Assembly (NCBI GenBank): GCA_017531445.1 | Contig: JAFXKZ010000002.1 | Location: 761,286-825,285, forward strand | Reading direction: 5' to 3' | DNA length: 64,000 nt | Source: Kiritimatiellia bacterium | GTDB lineage: Bacteria > Verrucomicrobiota > Kiritimatiellia > RFP12 > DVOR01 | Part shown: positions 48,047-57,889 of the stretch, one piece after another | Position numbering within the stretch: position 1 is the stretch's first letter | Layout of the letters: every line of letters begins with the position of its first letter | Translations under genes and position numbers: made by a program | The notes under the pieces: generated by a model | The model's input: only the letters and a program-made list of their open reading frames with translations | The model's database searches: none | What the model was told of the DNA's origin: nothing

Positions 48047-48359
48047 ACAGATAAAAATCAGACGCCAAATCGTCCCCCAACCCCAACGACTCCAAAATCT
48101 GTTCAGCCGGCGTCTGTGCGGCCTTGGCCTGATTGCACGAAAAGCACGCCGGCACCACATTCCCCTTGGAAGACGTCCCCCCACGCGCCACTGGAATCAA
48201 ATGATCCATCGTCAATGCTTCCGGCGGAAATGCTTGACCGCAATGATGACAACGGCCTTGAGCCAATTGCGCCTTCCACCACGGTGATGCACGCAAGGCT
48301 CGCGCCTTGGCACGTTCGCGGCGGATATGCTGCTCATCTACCGGCTGATACCAACTCAT
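48045..48359 (-). CDS. HNH endonuclease-family protein
   Basis: The 104-residue protein has the HNH core: CHHCGQAFPPEALTMDHLIPV with DH, GGTSSKGNVVPACFSCNQAK and four zinc-binding cysteines. The basic N-terminus includes RERAKARALRASPWW. Such enzymes nick or cut DNA; no partner is adjacent to suggest a role. Its start overlaps the stop of the acyltransferase upstream by 4 bp (ATGA). Confidence 0.85.
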   Translation of the reverse strand: MSWYQPVDEQHIRRERAKARALRASPWWKAQLAQGRCHHCGQAFPPEALTMDHLIPVARGGTSSKGNVVPACFSCNQAKAAQTPAEQILESLGLGDDLASDFYL

Positions 48360-49270
48360 TTTTCGGGAACTTCAGGCACAGGAATCCCGCGGAAACGGCG
48401 GTGCAACCACAAATATTGATCCGGTGCCTGGCGGATCACCTGCTCCAACCGTGAAATATATTCTGCCGTCAATTCCGCCACAGCCTCATCATGCGGCTTC
48501 GTCGTATCCGGCACAATCGGGTCGCCAATCGCCACCATCTTATACTTCAGCAATCCCGTCCTCAGGAAGCCTCCCACCACCACCGGGATGCCCGTTTTCA
48601 CACTCAATCGGGCAGGCGAAGTATACACCGGCACCACATTCCCAAAGAATTTCACCGGAACGCCGCGCGAAGAAAACTGATCAAATAAAATCGTCAATGC
48701 CGCATTTTCCGACTGCCACCGGCGAATCGTGTCACCGGAAAAACCATTCTTTTTCGGAATAATCGTCGCTCCGCCACGGAAATTATGCCGCTCCAAAAAA
48801 CGCTGAATGTAACGGTTGTCCATCAATCGCGCCACTGCCAGCATCGGACGCACACTGGTAATCGCCGTAATCCCGGCCTCCCAGGAGCCCAAATGTCCCG
48901 TTGCCAGCAGCACCGGAGACTTCATTTCAAAAATCGCTTTCCGCGTAGCCGGCGTCATCTCCACGTCCACATACTGCTGCCAATTCTGATGCGTTACCAC
49001 ATCCGAAGCGCGTATCGCTTCGCACACGTGCCCGGCAAAGTGCCCTACAGAATCCCTGGCAATGCGATACGCCTCTGCGCGTGTCTTCGCCAAACCTGCG
49101 ACAATCACGTTATCGATTGCCACCCGCGCACGTTTGCGTTTCCTGCACAGCGCGAACAAACCGGCTCCCACGCCGAAGCCCATCCGATACGCCCATGAAA
49201 CCGGAAGCAAACGATACAGATGCCAAAACAGCACCACCAAAAGATAATAAAGATACGAAAGCACATTCAT
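48356..49270 (-). CDS. LpxL/HtrB-family lipid A acyltransferase
   Basis: The 304-residue protein has one N-terminal membrane helix (YLYYLLVVLFWHLYRLL) and the HX4(D/E) catalytic motif in LATGHLGSWEAG. The VPVKFFGNVVPVYTSPARLS segment and ALTILFDQFSSRGV also fit the family. It would add a late acyl chain to lipid A. A TATAAT lies 7 bp upstream of the ATG at 49270, so the transcript may have almost no leader. Confidence 0.85.
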   Translation of the reverse strand: MNVLSYLYYLLVVLFWHLYRLLPVSWAYRMGFGVGAGLFALCRKRKRARVAIDNVIVAGLAKTRAEAYRIARDSVGHFAGHVCEAIRASDVVTHQNWQQYVDVEMTPATRKAIFEMKSPVLLATGHLGSWEAGITAITSVRPMLAVARLMDNRYIQRFLERHNFRGGATIIPKKNGFSGDTIRRWQSENAALTILFDQFSSRGVPVKFFGNVVPVYTSPARLSVKTGIPVVVGGFLRTGLLKYKMVAIGDPIVPDTTKPHDEAVAELTAEYISRLEQVIRQAPDQYLWLHRRFRGIPVPEVPEK

Positions 49271-49483
49271 CAAGCGCATTATAACAGATTCATCCGCCCC
49301 CTGCATAGACTTTATTAACTGCCCCCACGCCCCGGATGATTGAAAAGCACGGCATCGTTACAGCCCCTGCTTCACTCTTGTTAACCGTTCACCTCTCCTC
49401 CGTCTCCCGCGCACCATCCCTTCCTGTCACGCAAGAACCCCTACACGTTGCCAACCAAACCATCCCTGCCGACAAAACAAAAA

Positions 49484-49508
49484 CAAGCACGGAAATGCTC
49501 CGTGCTTG
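49484..49508 (-). terminator. Terminator of the HU gene
   Basis: A 10-bp stem (CAAGCACGGA with its complement) with a 5-nt loop. On the minus strand it is followed by TTTTTGTTTTG. It is 20 bp past the stop. Confidence 0.9.
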
Positions 49509-49527
49509 CCTTCATCTGCCATACAGC

Positions 49528-49827
49528 TTACTTGGTAAGAATCTTGTCCTTGACCAACTTGGAGACGGTGAACTTCACAGCCTTCTTGGCAGGAATCTTC
49601 ATCTCTTCGCCGGTAGCGGGATTGCGACCCTTGCGAGCCTTGCGCTGAACAACAGCGAACTTGCCCAGACCCGGGAGGGTGAATGCGCCGGCCTTCTTGG
49701 TTTCCTTAGCGGTAAGAGCCAGAATTGCATTGTAGGTGTCCTCAATGCAAACCTTGGTGAAACCGGTATCCTTCGCGAGCGCATCGATCATCTCTGCCTT
49801 GGTCATCGGCTTAGTCTTCTTTGCCAT
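49528..49827 (-). CDS. HU/IHF-family DNA-binding protein
   Basis: The 99-residue basic protein starts MAKKTKPMTKAEMIDALAK and has FTLPGLGKFAVVQRKARKGR followed by NPATGEEMKIPAKKAVKF, the beta-ribbon arm. It bends and compacts DNA. A good AAGGAG precedes the ATG. As a nucleoid protein it is a candidate binder of the dispersed arrays, but this is speculation. Confidence 0.95.
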   Translation of the reverse strand: MAKKTKPMTKAEMIDALAKDTGFTKVCIEDTYNAILALTAKETKKAGAFTLPGLGKFAVVQRKARKGRNPATGEEMKIPAKKAVKFTVSKLVKDKILTK

Positions 49828-49974
49828 GTTGGGAGTACTCCTTCTGTGTGTGAGGTTATCCGGCAGGTCATCCGCCGAAACTGTTGATATTATGGCGGTT
49901 TAAGTGGAAGAATGCAAGCAGAAACTCTCTAAATCAAGCTTCCCTGCATTCAACATGCACAAAGCCCCTTAAAA

Positions 49975-51210
49975 TCAAGCTTTTTCAGGATGTTCATTTT
50001 CCGTTCCAACGGGATTCTGCGCAACGTCCGGGGAAAGTTGCGCGGGTTTTTCGCGCAGATGACGCGCCAAAAGGTCGTCCCACTGCTGCACGTTTGCCGC
50101 TTGCGACCACGTCCTGCGCGCTGTTCGGGCGGCTACTTCACCCAAATGTTCGCGTAATTGCGCATTATCAATCAAGCGTTGCAGTTGAGCTGCAAAGGCT
50201 TCCGGGGTGGGCTCTGCAAGCAATCCGTTGGCTTCGTGTACCAAAAGCTCATTGACTCCGGGCGCATCGGCGAAGCCAACGCAGGGCAAGCCGCACCACA
50301 TTGCTTCGGCAAGTGCCAGTCCAAACCCTTCCACTTTGGATGGATAGGCGCAGATACCCGCCCGCAAAAGAATGGGACGGGCGGCCTGCGTTACGCCCAT
50401 AAAGCGCACCCGGTCACCGAGATTCAACGTCTCAGCCAAGGTTTTCAATCGCGCTTCCCATTCCGGAGTGCCGCTGCCATACAAATGCAATTCCCATCCC
50501 GGAGCCTCTACAAGCGCGAAGGCTTTCAACAGATCGCTGTGGTTCTTATCTTTTGTAAAGTAGGCAATATAAACAAGCGTCTTCTCGCGGGTTTCAAAGG
50601 GAGGCAGACGTTCTTCCGCCGGCCATGCGATTCCGTTTCCGATGGCCGTCACCGGCACATTGGCGTAACTTCGCAGGGCTTCGCAATGCGATGGCAGCAA
50701 CACTTGACTCTCGGCCACCAGCGGAAGCACCCGGCGCAAGCGCGAAGCGCGACGGAATTTATCCTTACGGAAACACTCCGGCGGGTAGACATGAAACATC
50801 ATAATCACCGGCATCGGCAGCGCACCGGCCAACAAAAGATCCACGCATTCGTTTGAACCGGCTGCGATAACAATCTCCGGCGCGATGGCCTTCACACGTG
50901 CCTGCAATGCACAGGAATAGGTTTTGACAAGATCCATGCCCGGAAAGAGATGCTGCAAAACAGCCTCTCCAAATGCCGAAGTGAGCAGGAGTTTATTAAG
51001 CACTCGCGCAAAGGGGCGTTTACGCATCGGCACGGCATGGCAGGTAATTCCCTCATCAAACGTAACCGAAAAGGGTATTTTCGCGGATTGTTGTGTCAAT
51101 ACATGCACTTCGTGGCCACGTTGTGCCATGGTATTGGCCAGCGCAGCGGTGGCGCGATCCGCCCCGCGTCCGGTTCTGAAAAAGTCTTTGTAAATCAACA
51201 CTCTTGCCAT
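49975..51210 (-). CDS. GT4-type glycosyltransferase
   Basis: The 411-residue GT-B enzyme has TGRGADRATAALANTMAQRG near the start and the C-terminal donor-site motif VEGFGLALAEAMWCGLPCVG (E-x7-E). Such enzymes extend lipopolysaccharide core or other surface glycans. The acceptor is unknown; no other LPS gene is adjacent apart from the LpxL-like acyltransferase 0.7 kb away. Confidence 0.85.
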   Translation of the reverse strand: MARVLIYKDFFRTGRGADRATAALANTMAQRGHEVHVLTQQSAKIPFSVTFDEGITCHAVPMRKRPFARVLNKLLLTSAFGEAVLQHLFPGMDLVKTYSCALQARVKAIAPEIVIAAGSNECVDLLLAGALPMPVIMMFHVYPPECFRKDKFRRASRLRRVLPLVAESQVLLPSHCEALRSYANVPVTAIGNGIAWPAEERLPPFETREKTLVYIAYFTKDKNHSDLLKAFALVEAPGWELHLYGSGTPEWEARLKTLAETLNLGDRVRFMGVTQAARPILLRAGICAYPSKVEGFGLALAEAMWCGLPCVGFADAPGVNELLVHEANGLLAEPTPEAFAAQLQRLIDNAQLREHLGEVAARTARRTWSQAANVQQWDDLLARHLREKPAQLSPDVAQNPVGTENEHPEKA

Positions 51211-51444
51211 TTGTTTTCCTTTTGCTTCACCGTTTACGCGGCAACGCTTGCCCTTGTTGTGCCACGTTTTCGCCGGAGTTTCTCCCGGGTTTCCGCGTTA
51301 CACCCCCAAGCATTTACCCTCATTGGGGGCACTTGCTTACCCGGCATCACGCCGCTTTCAGCTCCGCTAAACGCCCGGCACCGCGCTCCGCCGCAGAGGG
51401 GCAGATGCGGTGCCGTTACTTTCCGGGGCTTTTGCCGGGAACGT

Positions 51445-52125
51445 TTACTTCTTCCCCAGAATGGTCGCCATGCGCCGTTTACGCACAACCATTGCGCCTT
51501 CCATCGACTGCTGCACTTGCTTCATCAACCGCATGGAGTCATTCCCGAAACTGATGAGCAACCGGGTGCGCTCGGCAGTATTCTGCAGTGTGGCGAGCGT
51601 AGCATCGGTTTTCAACGTATCAGTAAAAGCCATTGCTTCTTTGTTCAATCCTTCCAGGCTCATCCGTATCTGCTGATATTGATCAACCACCTGTGTCTGC
51701 GCCACAGTTTTCCAATCTTTCTCCGGGGAGTTCAGCATCCCAGCGACTTTGGCCAAAACGGGGTCTTTGGAAAGATCTCCGGCATTTACCGCATCCATTG
51801 CCGAATGGGCATCCTCGTAAACAAGCGTATACAGCTGCGCCGAATGCACGGCAAGCTGATTGAAACGCGCCACCGCTTCGGGCACTTCGCGGCTTGAAAC
51901 AGAGCATTGCACCTGCGCGGGCACGGGCGCATCGGCCAACCATTTTTTCAATTCACACCGACTTTTATCCACCGGCGGTTGCTCCGCCGCTGCCTCTGCC
52001 GTTGCAGAGGGTGCTGCCGGGGTCGCCTCCTGGATGAGCGTTTTGCGAATCGTCTGGCATCCGGTGAACGCACTCAACACCAAACTGCCCAGTATCACTG
52101 AACGAATCAAGGAAATCGACTTCAT
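51445..52125 (-). CDS. Lipoprotein with helical body, unknown function
   Basis: The 226-residue protein has a lipobox ending SAFTGC (Cys22) and a short Ala/Pro-rich linker, then a long helical body. The ATG at 52125 has GGGAG. No family is recognised. A basic tail (VVRKRRMATILGKK) ends the protein. It lies between the glycosyltransferase and array F. Confidence 0.7.
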   Translation of the reverse strand: MKSISLIRSVILGSLVLSAFTGCQTIRKTLIQEATPAAPSATAEAAAEQPPVDKSRCELKKWLADAPVPAQVQCSVSSREVPEAVARFNQLAVHSAQLYTLVYEDAHSAMDAVNAGDLSKDPVLAKVAGMLNSPEKDWKTVAQTQVVDQYQQIRMSLEGLNKEAMAFTDTLKTDATLATLQNTAERTRLLISFGNDSMRLMKQVQQSMEGAMVVRKRRMATILGKK

Positions 52126-52347
52126 TTTTGCTCCCGAATTGAAAAGGAAACTGCTTTTGACATCTAAATCATACCATTTAACCGCCGATATCACAACTCC
52201 AAAGGCGTTTTTCCCGCCCCTGTATGCTTCAGTAGACACCTGAAAAAAACCTGCTGTTTTTTCCGTGCTGCCCCGGTGCTTCCGCCGCCTCGGCACGCCA
52301 CCGCAACACCCTCGGTGCACCCTGTTTTAATTACCCCCGAACATACG

Positions 52348-52437
52348 TTTCCAACATCGGCGAAACACGCGTCCGGTATCGGCGATATTGCGCGCCGATA
52401 CCGCCGATATTGAAGCACGACTTCGGCGAAGTTGAAA
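52348..52437. repeat. Four-unit dispersed array F
   Basis: Units lie at 52348-52367 (GTTTCCAACATCGGCGAAAC), 52376-52390 (GTATCGGCGATATTG), 52396-52412 (GATACCGCCGATATTGA) and 52419-52437 (GACTTCGGCGAAGTTGAAA). The GTATCGGCG/CGCCGATAC cores of units 2 and 3 match the ATATTG-type flanks, so the two halves can pair. It lies upstream of the lipoprotein gene. Confidence 0.85.
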
Positions 52438-52577
52438 CCCCGCTCCGCCCCACGTTGTGCGCACAAAGAAAGCGGCCCGGTTTCGCGTTGCACCGGGCGG
52501 CTCCGGAGGCAAGGTTGAACGTCAGCTTCAAGAGCCTGAACACCTTGCACCGCACACTTCAGGATTGTTCCGGGAAA

Positions 52578-53108
52578 TCAATGAATCTCTTTAATGAAAA
52601 GGGCGCGCAACCAGGAATCTTCCGACACTGCCCCCTGCTGAATCAGCCAACACAGAGCCGTCACGCAGACGGCAGCAATCAAAACTCCCACCGCATTGGC
52701 GATATAAAAACGCGAACGGCGGAACCCCAACAGGAAAGCCCCCGCAGCACCTGTCACCGCGCCCGTCCCCGGAAGCGGTACACCGATAAAAAGTGCCAGC
52801 CCCCATTCGCCATACTTCTCCACCATCGGGCGCAGCTTTTCCCGGCGTTTCTCCACATGGATCCAGAGTTTTTCGGCAAACCACTTGAAGCGGCACATCA
52901 CGCGCAGCAGCGGCAGCAGCACCTCATAGACGCCAATACCCAAAATAATATTCGCCACTGTACAAACCGTTGCCACCCACCACCATTCCAGCGGGACGCC
53001 GGCCGCCGTCTTCAATGCAAAGCATCCCATCGGGATGGAAAAACGCAGTTCCAACGCCGGAATGCAGGTAAAAAAGACCAATTCCAAGACAATCATCCAA
53101 ATCGCCAT
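52578..53108 (-). CDS. Small multidrug-export-family membrane protein (COG2426-like)
   Basis: The 176-residue protein has four membrane segments and a conserved block ALFIGVPLPGTGAVTGAAGAF between them. The family is annotated as small multidrug export protein, with function poorly proven. Its start is 28 bp from the exchanger gene in the same direction, likely one operon. Confidence 0.75.
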   Translation of the reverse strand: MAIWMIVLELVFFTCIPALELRFSIPMGCFALKTAAGVPLEWWWVATVCTVANIILGIGVYEVLLPLLRVMCRFKWFAEKLWIHVEKRREKLRPMVEKYGEWGLALFIGVPLPGTGAVTGAAGAFLLGFRRSRFYIANAVGVLIAAVCVTALCWLIQQGAVSEDSWLRALFIKEIH

Positions 53109-53135
53109 CGCGCACGCGTCCTTCCCTCTACCGGC

Positions 53136-54209
53136 TTATCCACGTGTAAAACACACCACCCACGCGGTGTAGATCACCCAAAGCAACAGGAAAATCACCC
53201 CCCACTTCCGCGTCAGCGTAATCGGCTTGCGGCATTCGCCGCGCCGATGCAACAGCCACCACGCGCCCCAACCGCAGAAAGCAAGCAGCAGCGTTGTCCC
53301 CAACATCACCAGCGGATCGCGCCAGATCAATGCCGTAGGCATGGTCGCAGACTCCACCGGACGAATCGTCAGTGCCAAGCCTGCCACGATGCAGATATTG
53401 AAGCAATTGGACCCCACCACGTTGCCAAGCGCAATGTCCGGCTGCCCATGGCGCATCGCCGTAACCGAAGCCATCAATTCCGGAAGCGAAGTGCCCAGCG
53501 CGACAATTGTCACCCCCACGATGAGTTGCGTCGCCTCAGGCGTAATTCCGGCAGCGGCGGCGGCCTCCTCGGCCATGAAGCGCGCCGAGCACACCAACAC
53601 CTGCGAAGCCAGGAGCAACAGGCCCAATCCGCCAAACGTCTGCAACAGCACCAGCGGCATCGATTTCGCCTCCTGTGCCGCCTGTTCGGAAGGATCCTCG
53701 CACCTCACCGTGCCCCGATGGAATAATACTGTGCCCACTTGCCACAATAAAAACGCAAGGAAGGCCCCGATTAAAATCGCGCCGTCCAAACGCGAAAGCC
53801 CATTACACCCCAGCACAATCAGCAGAAAAATCACCGACAGGAGAAACGGAATATCCTTACGCAACGCCGCACGGTTGATCACAATCGGCGCCACCAGCAT
53901 TGATGCTCCCAGGATAAGCAGGATGTTGGTAATGTTGCTGCCATAGGCATTCCCCAGCGAAAGTGGCGTCATACCCTGCGCAGCGGCAAGCGCAGAAACG
54001 AGCATCTCCGGTGCGCTCGTGCCGAATCCCACAATGATAAACCCCACAAGCAGTGCCGGCATCCGCAGACGCGTGGCCAGCCCCACCGCGCCCTCTACGA
54101 AAATATCCGCGCTCTTTGTCAGCAGCCCCATTCCGAGGCACATCCCTACCGCCGCCAAGCACCATTGCCCCCAAAGCGGCAACGTCGCAAACCACTCACT
54201 CAGGCACAT
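53136..54209 (-). CDS. Calcium/sodium antiporter (CaCA family)
   Basis: The 357-residue protein has two alpha-repeat motifs, GFGTSAPEMLVSALAAAQG and ALGTSLPELMASVTAMRHG, each with the conserved Glu used for ion exchange, and about ten membrane helices. It probably exports Ca2+ with Na+ entry. It is 64 bp after prmA in the same direction. Confidence 0.9.
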   Translation of the reverse strand: MCLSEWFATLPLWGQWCLAAVGMCLGMGLLTKSADIFVEGAVGLATRLRMPALLVGFIIVGFGTSAPEMLVSALAAAQGMTPLSLGNAYGSNITNILLILGASMLVAPIVINRAALRKDIPFLLSVIFLLIVLGCNGLSRLDGAILIGAFLAFLLWQVGTVLFHRGTVRCEDPSEQAAQEAKSMPLVLLQTFGGLGLLLLASQVLVCSARFMAEEAAAAAGITPEATQLIVGVTIVALGTSLPELMASVTAMRHGQPDIALGNVVGSNCFNICIVAGLALTIRPVESATMPTALIWRDPLVMLGTTLLLAFCGWGAWWLLHRRGECRKPITLTRKWGVIFLLLWVIYTAWVVCFTRG

Positions 54210-54273
54210 CTTCGCCTCCCTCCCGGAATATCCCGGTCAAAACCATCAAAACCAATCACCGCTTTCGGCGGCA

Positions 54274-55143
54274 TCACACGCCATCCGGGCGCAGAAAAAG
54301 TCCCGAACGCCACTCACCGATCAAGCGGCTTCGCGCTTCCTGCAAACCATAACGCTCAAACGCCGCCTTCACTTCAGGATAAAGCGTATCCAGAATACCG
54401 GAAGCTACCAATGCACCTCCCGGCAGCACCGCGCACGCCACTTCGGCAGCATACGTAATCAAGACCGGCCCGAGAATATTGGCCAGCACCACGGCCCCCT
54501 GGTCCAGATTGTTCGCCAAATCACGCGTTTCATAAGGGATCGACACCCCGTTCAGCGCGGCATTTTCCTTTGCCACCGCTACAGCATCAGCGTCATAATC
54601 AAAGCCCCGCACATGCGAAAAGCCCAGTTTCTTCGCAGCAATTGAGAGAATTCCACTGCCGCAGCCCATGTCAAGTACCGGACGGGTCAGGTCGCCTTCC
54701 GCCAAAAGATCCAGGAACTCCAAGCACGCCCGCGTGGTCGGATGCTTCCCAGTGCCGAAGCTCATGCCGGGATCCAACGTGATGACCGCTTCATCCTTTC
54801 GCGGAGAATACGGCTCCCAAGAGGGACAAATCGTAATGCGTCCGGTAATCTTTTCAACATGGAAAAAGCGTTTCCACGCCTCCGACCAATCTGCTGCCGG
54901 AAGCGTATCACGTGTCACTTCCACAGCAAGACCGGCGATTTCCGCCGTTGCCTTCACCGCAGACGCCACATCATCTGCCGCAGACGCCTCCTCCAAAAAG
55001 ATGTCCAAGCGCACCTCTCCCGTCTCGACATCTTCCCAAACCGTAGGCGTAAACGCATCGGCATCCAGCAATTCCAAAAGACATTCCGCCGCCTCCGAAG
55101 ATGGGAGCACGGCGGAAACAGCAGTAATATCCTGCGCTTTCAT
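54274..55143 (-). CDS. prmA: Ribosomal protein L11 methyltransferase
   Basis: The 289-residue AdoMet methyltransferase has DPGMSFGTGKHPTTRACLEFL, LDMGCGSGILSIAAKKLGF and VVLANILGPVLITYA (motif NILxxxL). It methylates lysines of L11. The ATG at 55143 is preferred; a GTG at 55152 lies against the yidC stop. Confidence 0.92.
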   Translation of the reverse strand: MKAQDITAVSAVLPSSEAAECLLELLDADAFTPTVWEDVETGEVRLDIFLEEASAADDVASAVKATAEIAGLAVEVTRDTLPAADWSEAWKRFFHVEKITGRITICPSWEPYSPRKDEAVITLDPGMSFGTGKHPTTRACLEFLDLLAEGDLTRPVLDMGCGSGILSIAAKKLGFSHVRGFDYDADAVAVAKENAALNGVSIPYETRDLANNLDQGAVVLANILGPVLITYAAEVACAVLPGGALVASGILDTLYPEVKAAFERYGLQEARSRLIGEWRSGLFLRPDGV

Positions 55144-55152
55144 TGCAAACAC

Positions 55153-56829
55153 TCACGCATGAGCGGTTTGAACCGCGGTCTGACGGTGAATCATCCACAT
55201 CTGAATGATCGACAACACCTGCGACACCGTCCAGTACAAGCAGAGCGCAGAGGGCATTGAGTAGAACATGAACAGCAGCATGATCGGCATCATCCACGTC
55301 ATCATCTTCTTCTGCGCCGGATCACCTGTGCTGGGCGAAAGGTGCGTCTGCAAAGCCATCGTTGCCGATGTAAGAATGGGCAGAATATTCAACGGCACCG
55401 GCAAAATCCCGGCGAAAAGATTCTCCGGTTGCGAAAGATCTGCGATCCAAAGGAACCCGGAAAAGCGCAATTCCACAGCAGAACGCAGCACGGTAAAGAG
55501 CGCGATAAAGATGGGAATCTGCACCAGCATCGGCAAACAACTGGAGAATGGATTAACCTTATGCTCGCGATAAAGCTTGAAGGTCTCCTGCTGAAGTTTC
55601 TGGGGATTCTCCTTGAATTGCGCCTGCAACGCTTTGATTTGCGGTTGAATCACGCTCATTTTCCGCATCGAAACCGTGCTCTTGTGCGTCAAAGGCCAGA
55701 AGACCACACGCACCAAAAGCGTCAGCAGAATAATCGCAACACCATAGTTGGGAATAAGAGAGTGGAAGAAATTCAACAACGGCACCAGCAGTTCACAGAA
55801 CCAGGAAAACATTCCGAAGTCCATCACGCGTTCGGCATGATCTCCAAAGGTTTTCAACCCGCTCAGCATCTTTGGGCCCACGTAAATACGCGTAACCACG
55901 CCCGTGGAAACGCCGGCCTGCAACTGCACTGCCGGGTAGGAGAATTCGGCATTCACGCGATTGATTTGAAGCGTTTTCGCAGCAACATCACGCGTAACTC
56001 CGTAAGCACAAGGCGCGGCCACCGGCGGCATCACCAAGGTCGTAAAGAAGCGACTCTTCAACGCCACCCACCGTTGCGCCGTAGCAATAGAGGTGGTGCC
56101 GGAAAGGGGTAAGCCCGTAGGGTCGGAACTTGTACCGCAACCAAGAAATGCACTCCGTGCCCCCAAGAGTTTTGCCAAGTCGCCTTCATGATAATCGGGT
56201 TTCTTCTCTCCCGCCGCAAGGGTATCAACGCCAAGCGCATCGCCGGAGGTCTCTGTCAAACCGAAGGCACCCACACTGAACGTATACGGCATTACCGCAG
56301 TCCCTTGTGCAGAGAGGAAGACGTCCGACACCGTCAGCGCATAATCTTTCTGCAATGTCACCGTGCGCTCCAATGTGATACCGGAAGCGAGCACCGTGCG
56401 GAAGATCAGCGTCTGCGGGTCTTTCTGCTCCACGGCATACGTCAGATACGCCGGCATTCCCTCAAATTTCAGGTTCAGCAAATCTCCGGTTTCCAGCACG
56501 ACATGCGTTGCCTCCGCCTTGTTTTCCGCACGGTAAGCCAGCAATTCCGCCTTTACCAAGCGCGCACCAAGATTGGAGAAGGTCAATTTCACCTGCTCGT
56601 TTTCAAGCGTGTAATAGTGCTGCGTTGCCGCTTTCATCTCCACTTGCGGGGCAATCGCCGGCGCAGGGTTCGCAACGGGCGTTACCGCCGCCGATACACT
56701 TTGCTGCGGAGCAACCACTGCTGTCGCCACCTGCGGTTGCGGTTTCGGCGCAAAATAGTTCCAACCCAAATAACCCACCAGAAGGGCCACCAACAGCCCA
56801 ACGCAGAGCTTTTCATTCTTATTCATCAT
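55153..56829 (-). CDS. yidC: Membrane protein insertase YidC
   Basis: The 558-residue protein has an N-terminal membrane anchor, a large periplasmic beta domain and a C-terminal Oxa1 domain with [20 protein letters not shown] and [20 protein letters not shown]. It inserts proteins in the inner membrane. It overlaps the yidD stop by 11 bp. The next ATG (56826) is equally plausible. Confidence 0.95.
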   Translation of the reverse strand: MMNKNEKLCVGLLVALLVGYLGWNYFAPKPQPQVATAVVAPQQSVSAAVTPVANPAPAIAPQVEMKAATQHYYTLENEQVKLTFSNLGARLVKAELLAYRAENKAEATHVVLETGDLLNLKFEGMPAYLTYAVEQKDPQTLIFRTVLASGITLERTVTLQKDYALTVSDVFLSAQGTAVMPYTFSVGAFGLTETSGDALGVDTLAAGEKKPDYHEGDLAKLLGARSAFLGCGTSSDPTGLPLSGTTSIATAQRWVALKSRFFTTLVMPPVAAPCAYGVTRDVAAKTLQINRVNAEFSYPAVQLQAGVSTGVVTRIYVGPKMLSGLKTFGDHAERVMDFGMFSWFCELLVPLLNFFHSLIPNYGVAIILLTLLVRVVFWPLTHKSTVSMRKMSVIQPQIKALQAQFKENPQKLQQETFKLYREHKVNPFSSCLPMLVQIPIFIALFTVLRSAVELRFSGFLWIADLSQPENLFAGILPVPLNILPILTSATMALQTHLSPSTGDPAQKKMMTWMMPIMLLFMFYSMPSALCLYWTVSQVLSIIQMWMIHRQTAVQTAHA

Positions 56830-57094
56830 TCACCTCAATCATTTTCTTCCCCAAAGGCGGCACCGGATCGTAGCCGCCTTTGCAGAACGGATTGCACCGT
56901 AAAATCCGCCAACATCCCAGCGCAAGCCCTTTGAACGGACCATGACGCTCCAACGCTTCAATCATGTATTGCGAGCACGTCGGAGAAAATCGGCAACTGC
57001 CATAGCCCAAAAAGCCGTGCAATGTCTGCTGATAAAAACGCACCGTCGTCACCAATGCACGCACCAGCAGCCGCCGGAAATCCCTGCGCTTCAC
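56819..57094 (-). CDS. yidD: Membrane protein insertion efficiency factor YidD
   Basis: The 91-residue YidD has [20 protein letters not shown] and [17 protein letters not shown]. The likely start is a GTG at 57094 with GGAAGG 7 nt upstream, overlapping the rnpA stop as GTGA; longer frames use start sites without ribosome-binding sites. Confidence 0.88.
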   Translation of the reverse strand: MKRRDFRRLLVRALVTTVRFYQQTLHGFLGYGSCRFSPTCSQYMIEALERHGPFKGLALGCWRILRCNPFCKGGYDPVPPLGKKMIEVNDE

Positions 57095-57522
57095 ATCTGA
57101 GCCTTCCGGCATTCCGCCTGCTGCGACTTCAACAAACCGGCTCTCCGGCACACATTCAGCAACGCTTTACGCACGTCCTGGCACTTCATCTTCAACAACT
57201 GCCGGCGACCGATCAAGACCAAATCGACCCCCTCTGCAAGCTGTTCGCGCTCTAACCGGAACGCCTCTCTCAGCAAACGCCGTGCCCGGCTGCGCTCAAC
57301 TGCCAGATGAAACGTCCGTTTTGAAGCAATCACCCCCACGCACGTCTTCGCTCCGCCATTCGGCAAAAAGCGCATCACCAGCGCGGCACACGCTTCCGAA
57401 CGCCCGGCTTCAAACACTTCCGGAAAGCGTTTCGCCGGCAAGCGATAAGGCGCAAAAAGCAAAGGAGGCACCCTCGAGGAGCCTCCTTTGGAAACAACGC
57501 CGCACTCAGGGGAATCGGTCAC
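57091..57522 (-). CDS. rnpA: Ribonuclease P protein component
   Basis: The 143-residue RnpA has [20 protein letters not shown] and [20 protein letters not shown], the RNR segment region. It assists the catalytic RNA in trimming tRNA 5' ends. The start is likely the GTG at 57522, making it about 20 residues longer than typical; the first 25 residues look unlike RnpA and the true start could be internal. Confidence 0.92.
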   Translation of the reverse strand: MTDSPECGVVSKGGSSRVPPLLFAPYRLPAKRFPEVFEAGRSEACAALVMRFLPNGGAKTCVGVIASKRTFHLAVERSRARRLLREAFRLEREQLAEGVDLVLIGRRQLLKMKCQDVRKALLNVCRRAGLLKSQQAECRKAQM

Positions 57523-57545
57523 AGCGTGTTCCCCGGACGAGTCAC

Positions 57546-57683
57546 TTAAGCGTGAACCAACGCCTTGCGGCCCTTGGCGCGACGGCGAGCCAAAATCTTG
57601 CGGCCACCCTTGGTTGCCATGCGAGCGCGGAAACCAATCTTGCGAACGCGCTTAATCTTTGAAGGTTGCCAAGTCATCTTCAT
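57546..57683 (-). CDS. rpmH: Ribosomal protein L34 (bL34)
   Basis: The 45-residue basic protein [20 protein letters not shown] continues with [18 protein letters not shown], diagnostic of bL34. The frame is too short for ordinary scans. It heads the rpmH-rnpA-yidD-yidC-prmA series; GAGAGG precedes the start at 57683. Confidence 0.97.
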   Translation of the reverse strand: MKMTWQPSKIKRVRKIGFRARMATKGGRKILARRRAKGRKALVHA

Positions 57684-57735
57684 GATACGTTTTCCTCTCG
57701 TGTTGAGACCTATTCAAAAGCACAAATGAACCAGT

Positions 57736-57765
57736 ATAGTAGCAAATCGTACACGGGATTGTCAA
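57736..57765 (-). promoter_or_regulatory. Promoter of rpmH-rnpA-yidD-yidC
   Basis: A perfect TTGACA, an 18-bp spacer and TACTAT, overlapping TATACT further along; TTTGC precedes the -10. It is about 50 bp upstream of rpmH. Confidence 0.65.
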
Positions 57766-57889
57766 ACGCTCACCCGCTTCCGCAGCATTGCCCCAACAGA
57801 CAACGCAAGTATGTATGGAAGAAAAAGTCGTCACCCCTTAAACGAAGCGTCAAAAACGGCGAAGGAAAACCTGCGCTTGCACCCCACAT

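Noticed and set aside
52410..53726. A 438-codon plus-strand frame across array F and two minus-strand genes
   Set aside because: Product is His/Arg/Gln-rich and overlaps two membrane-protein genes with clear motifs.
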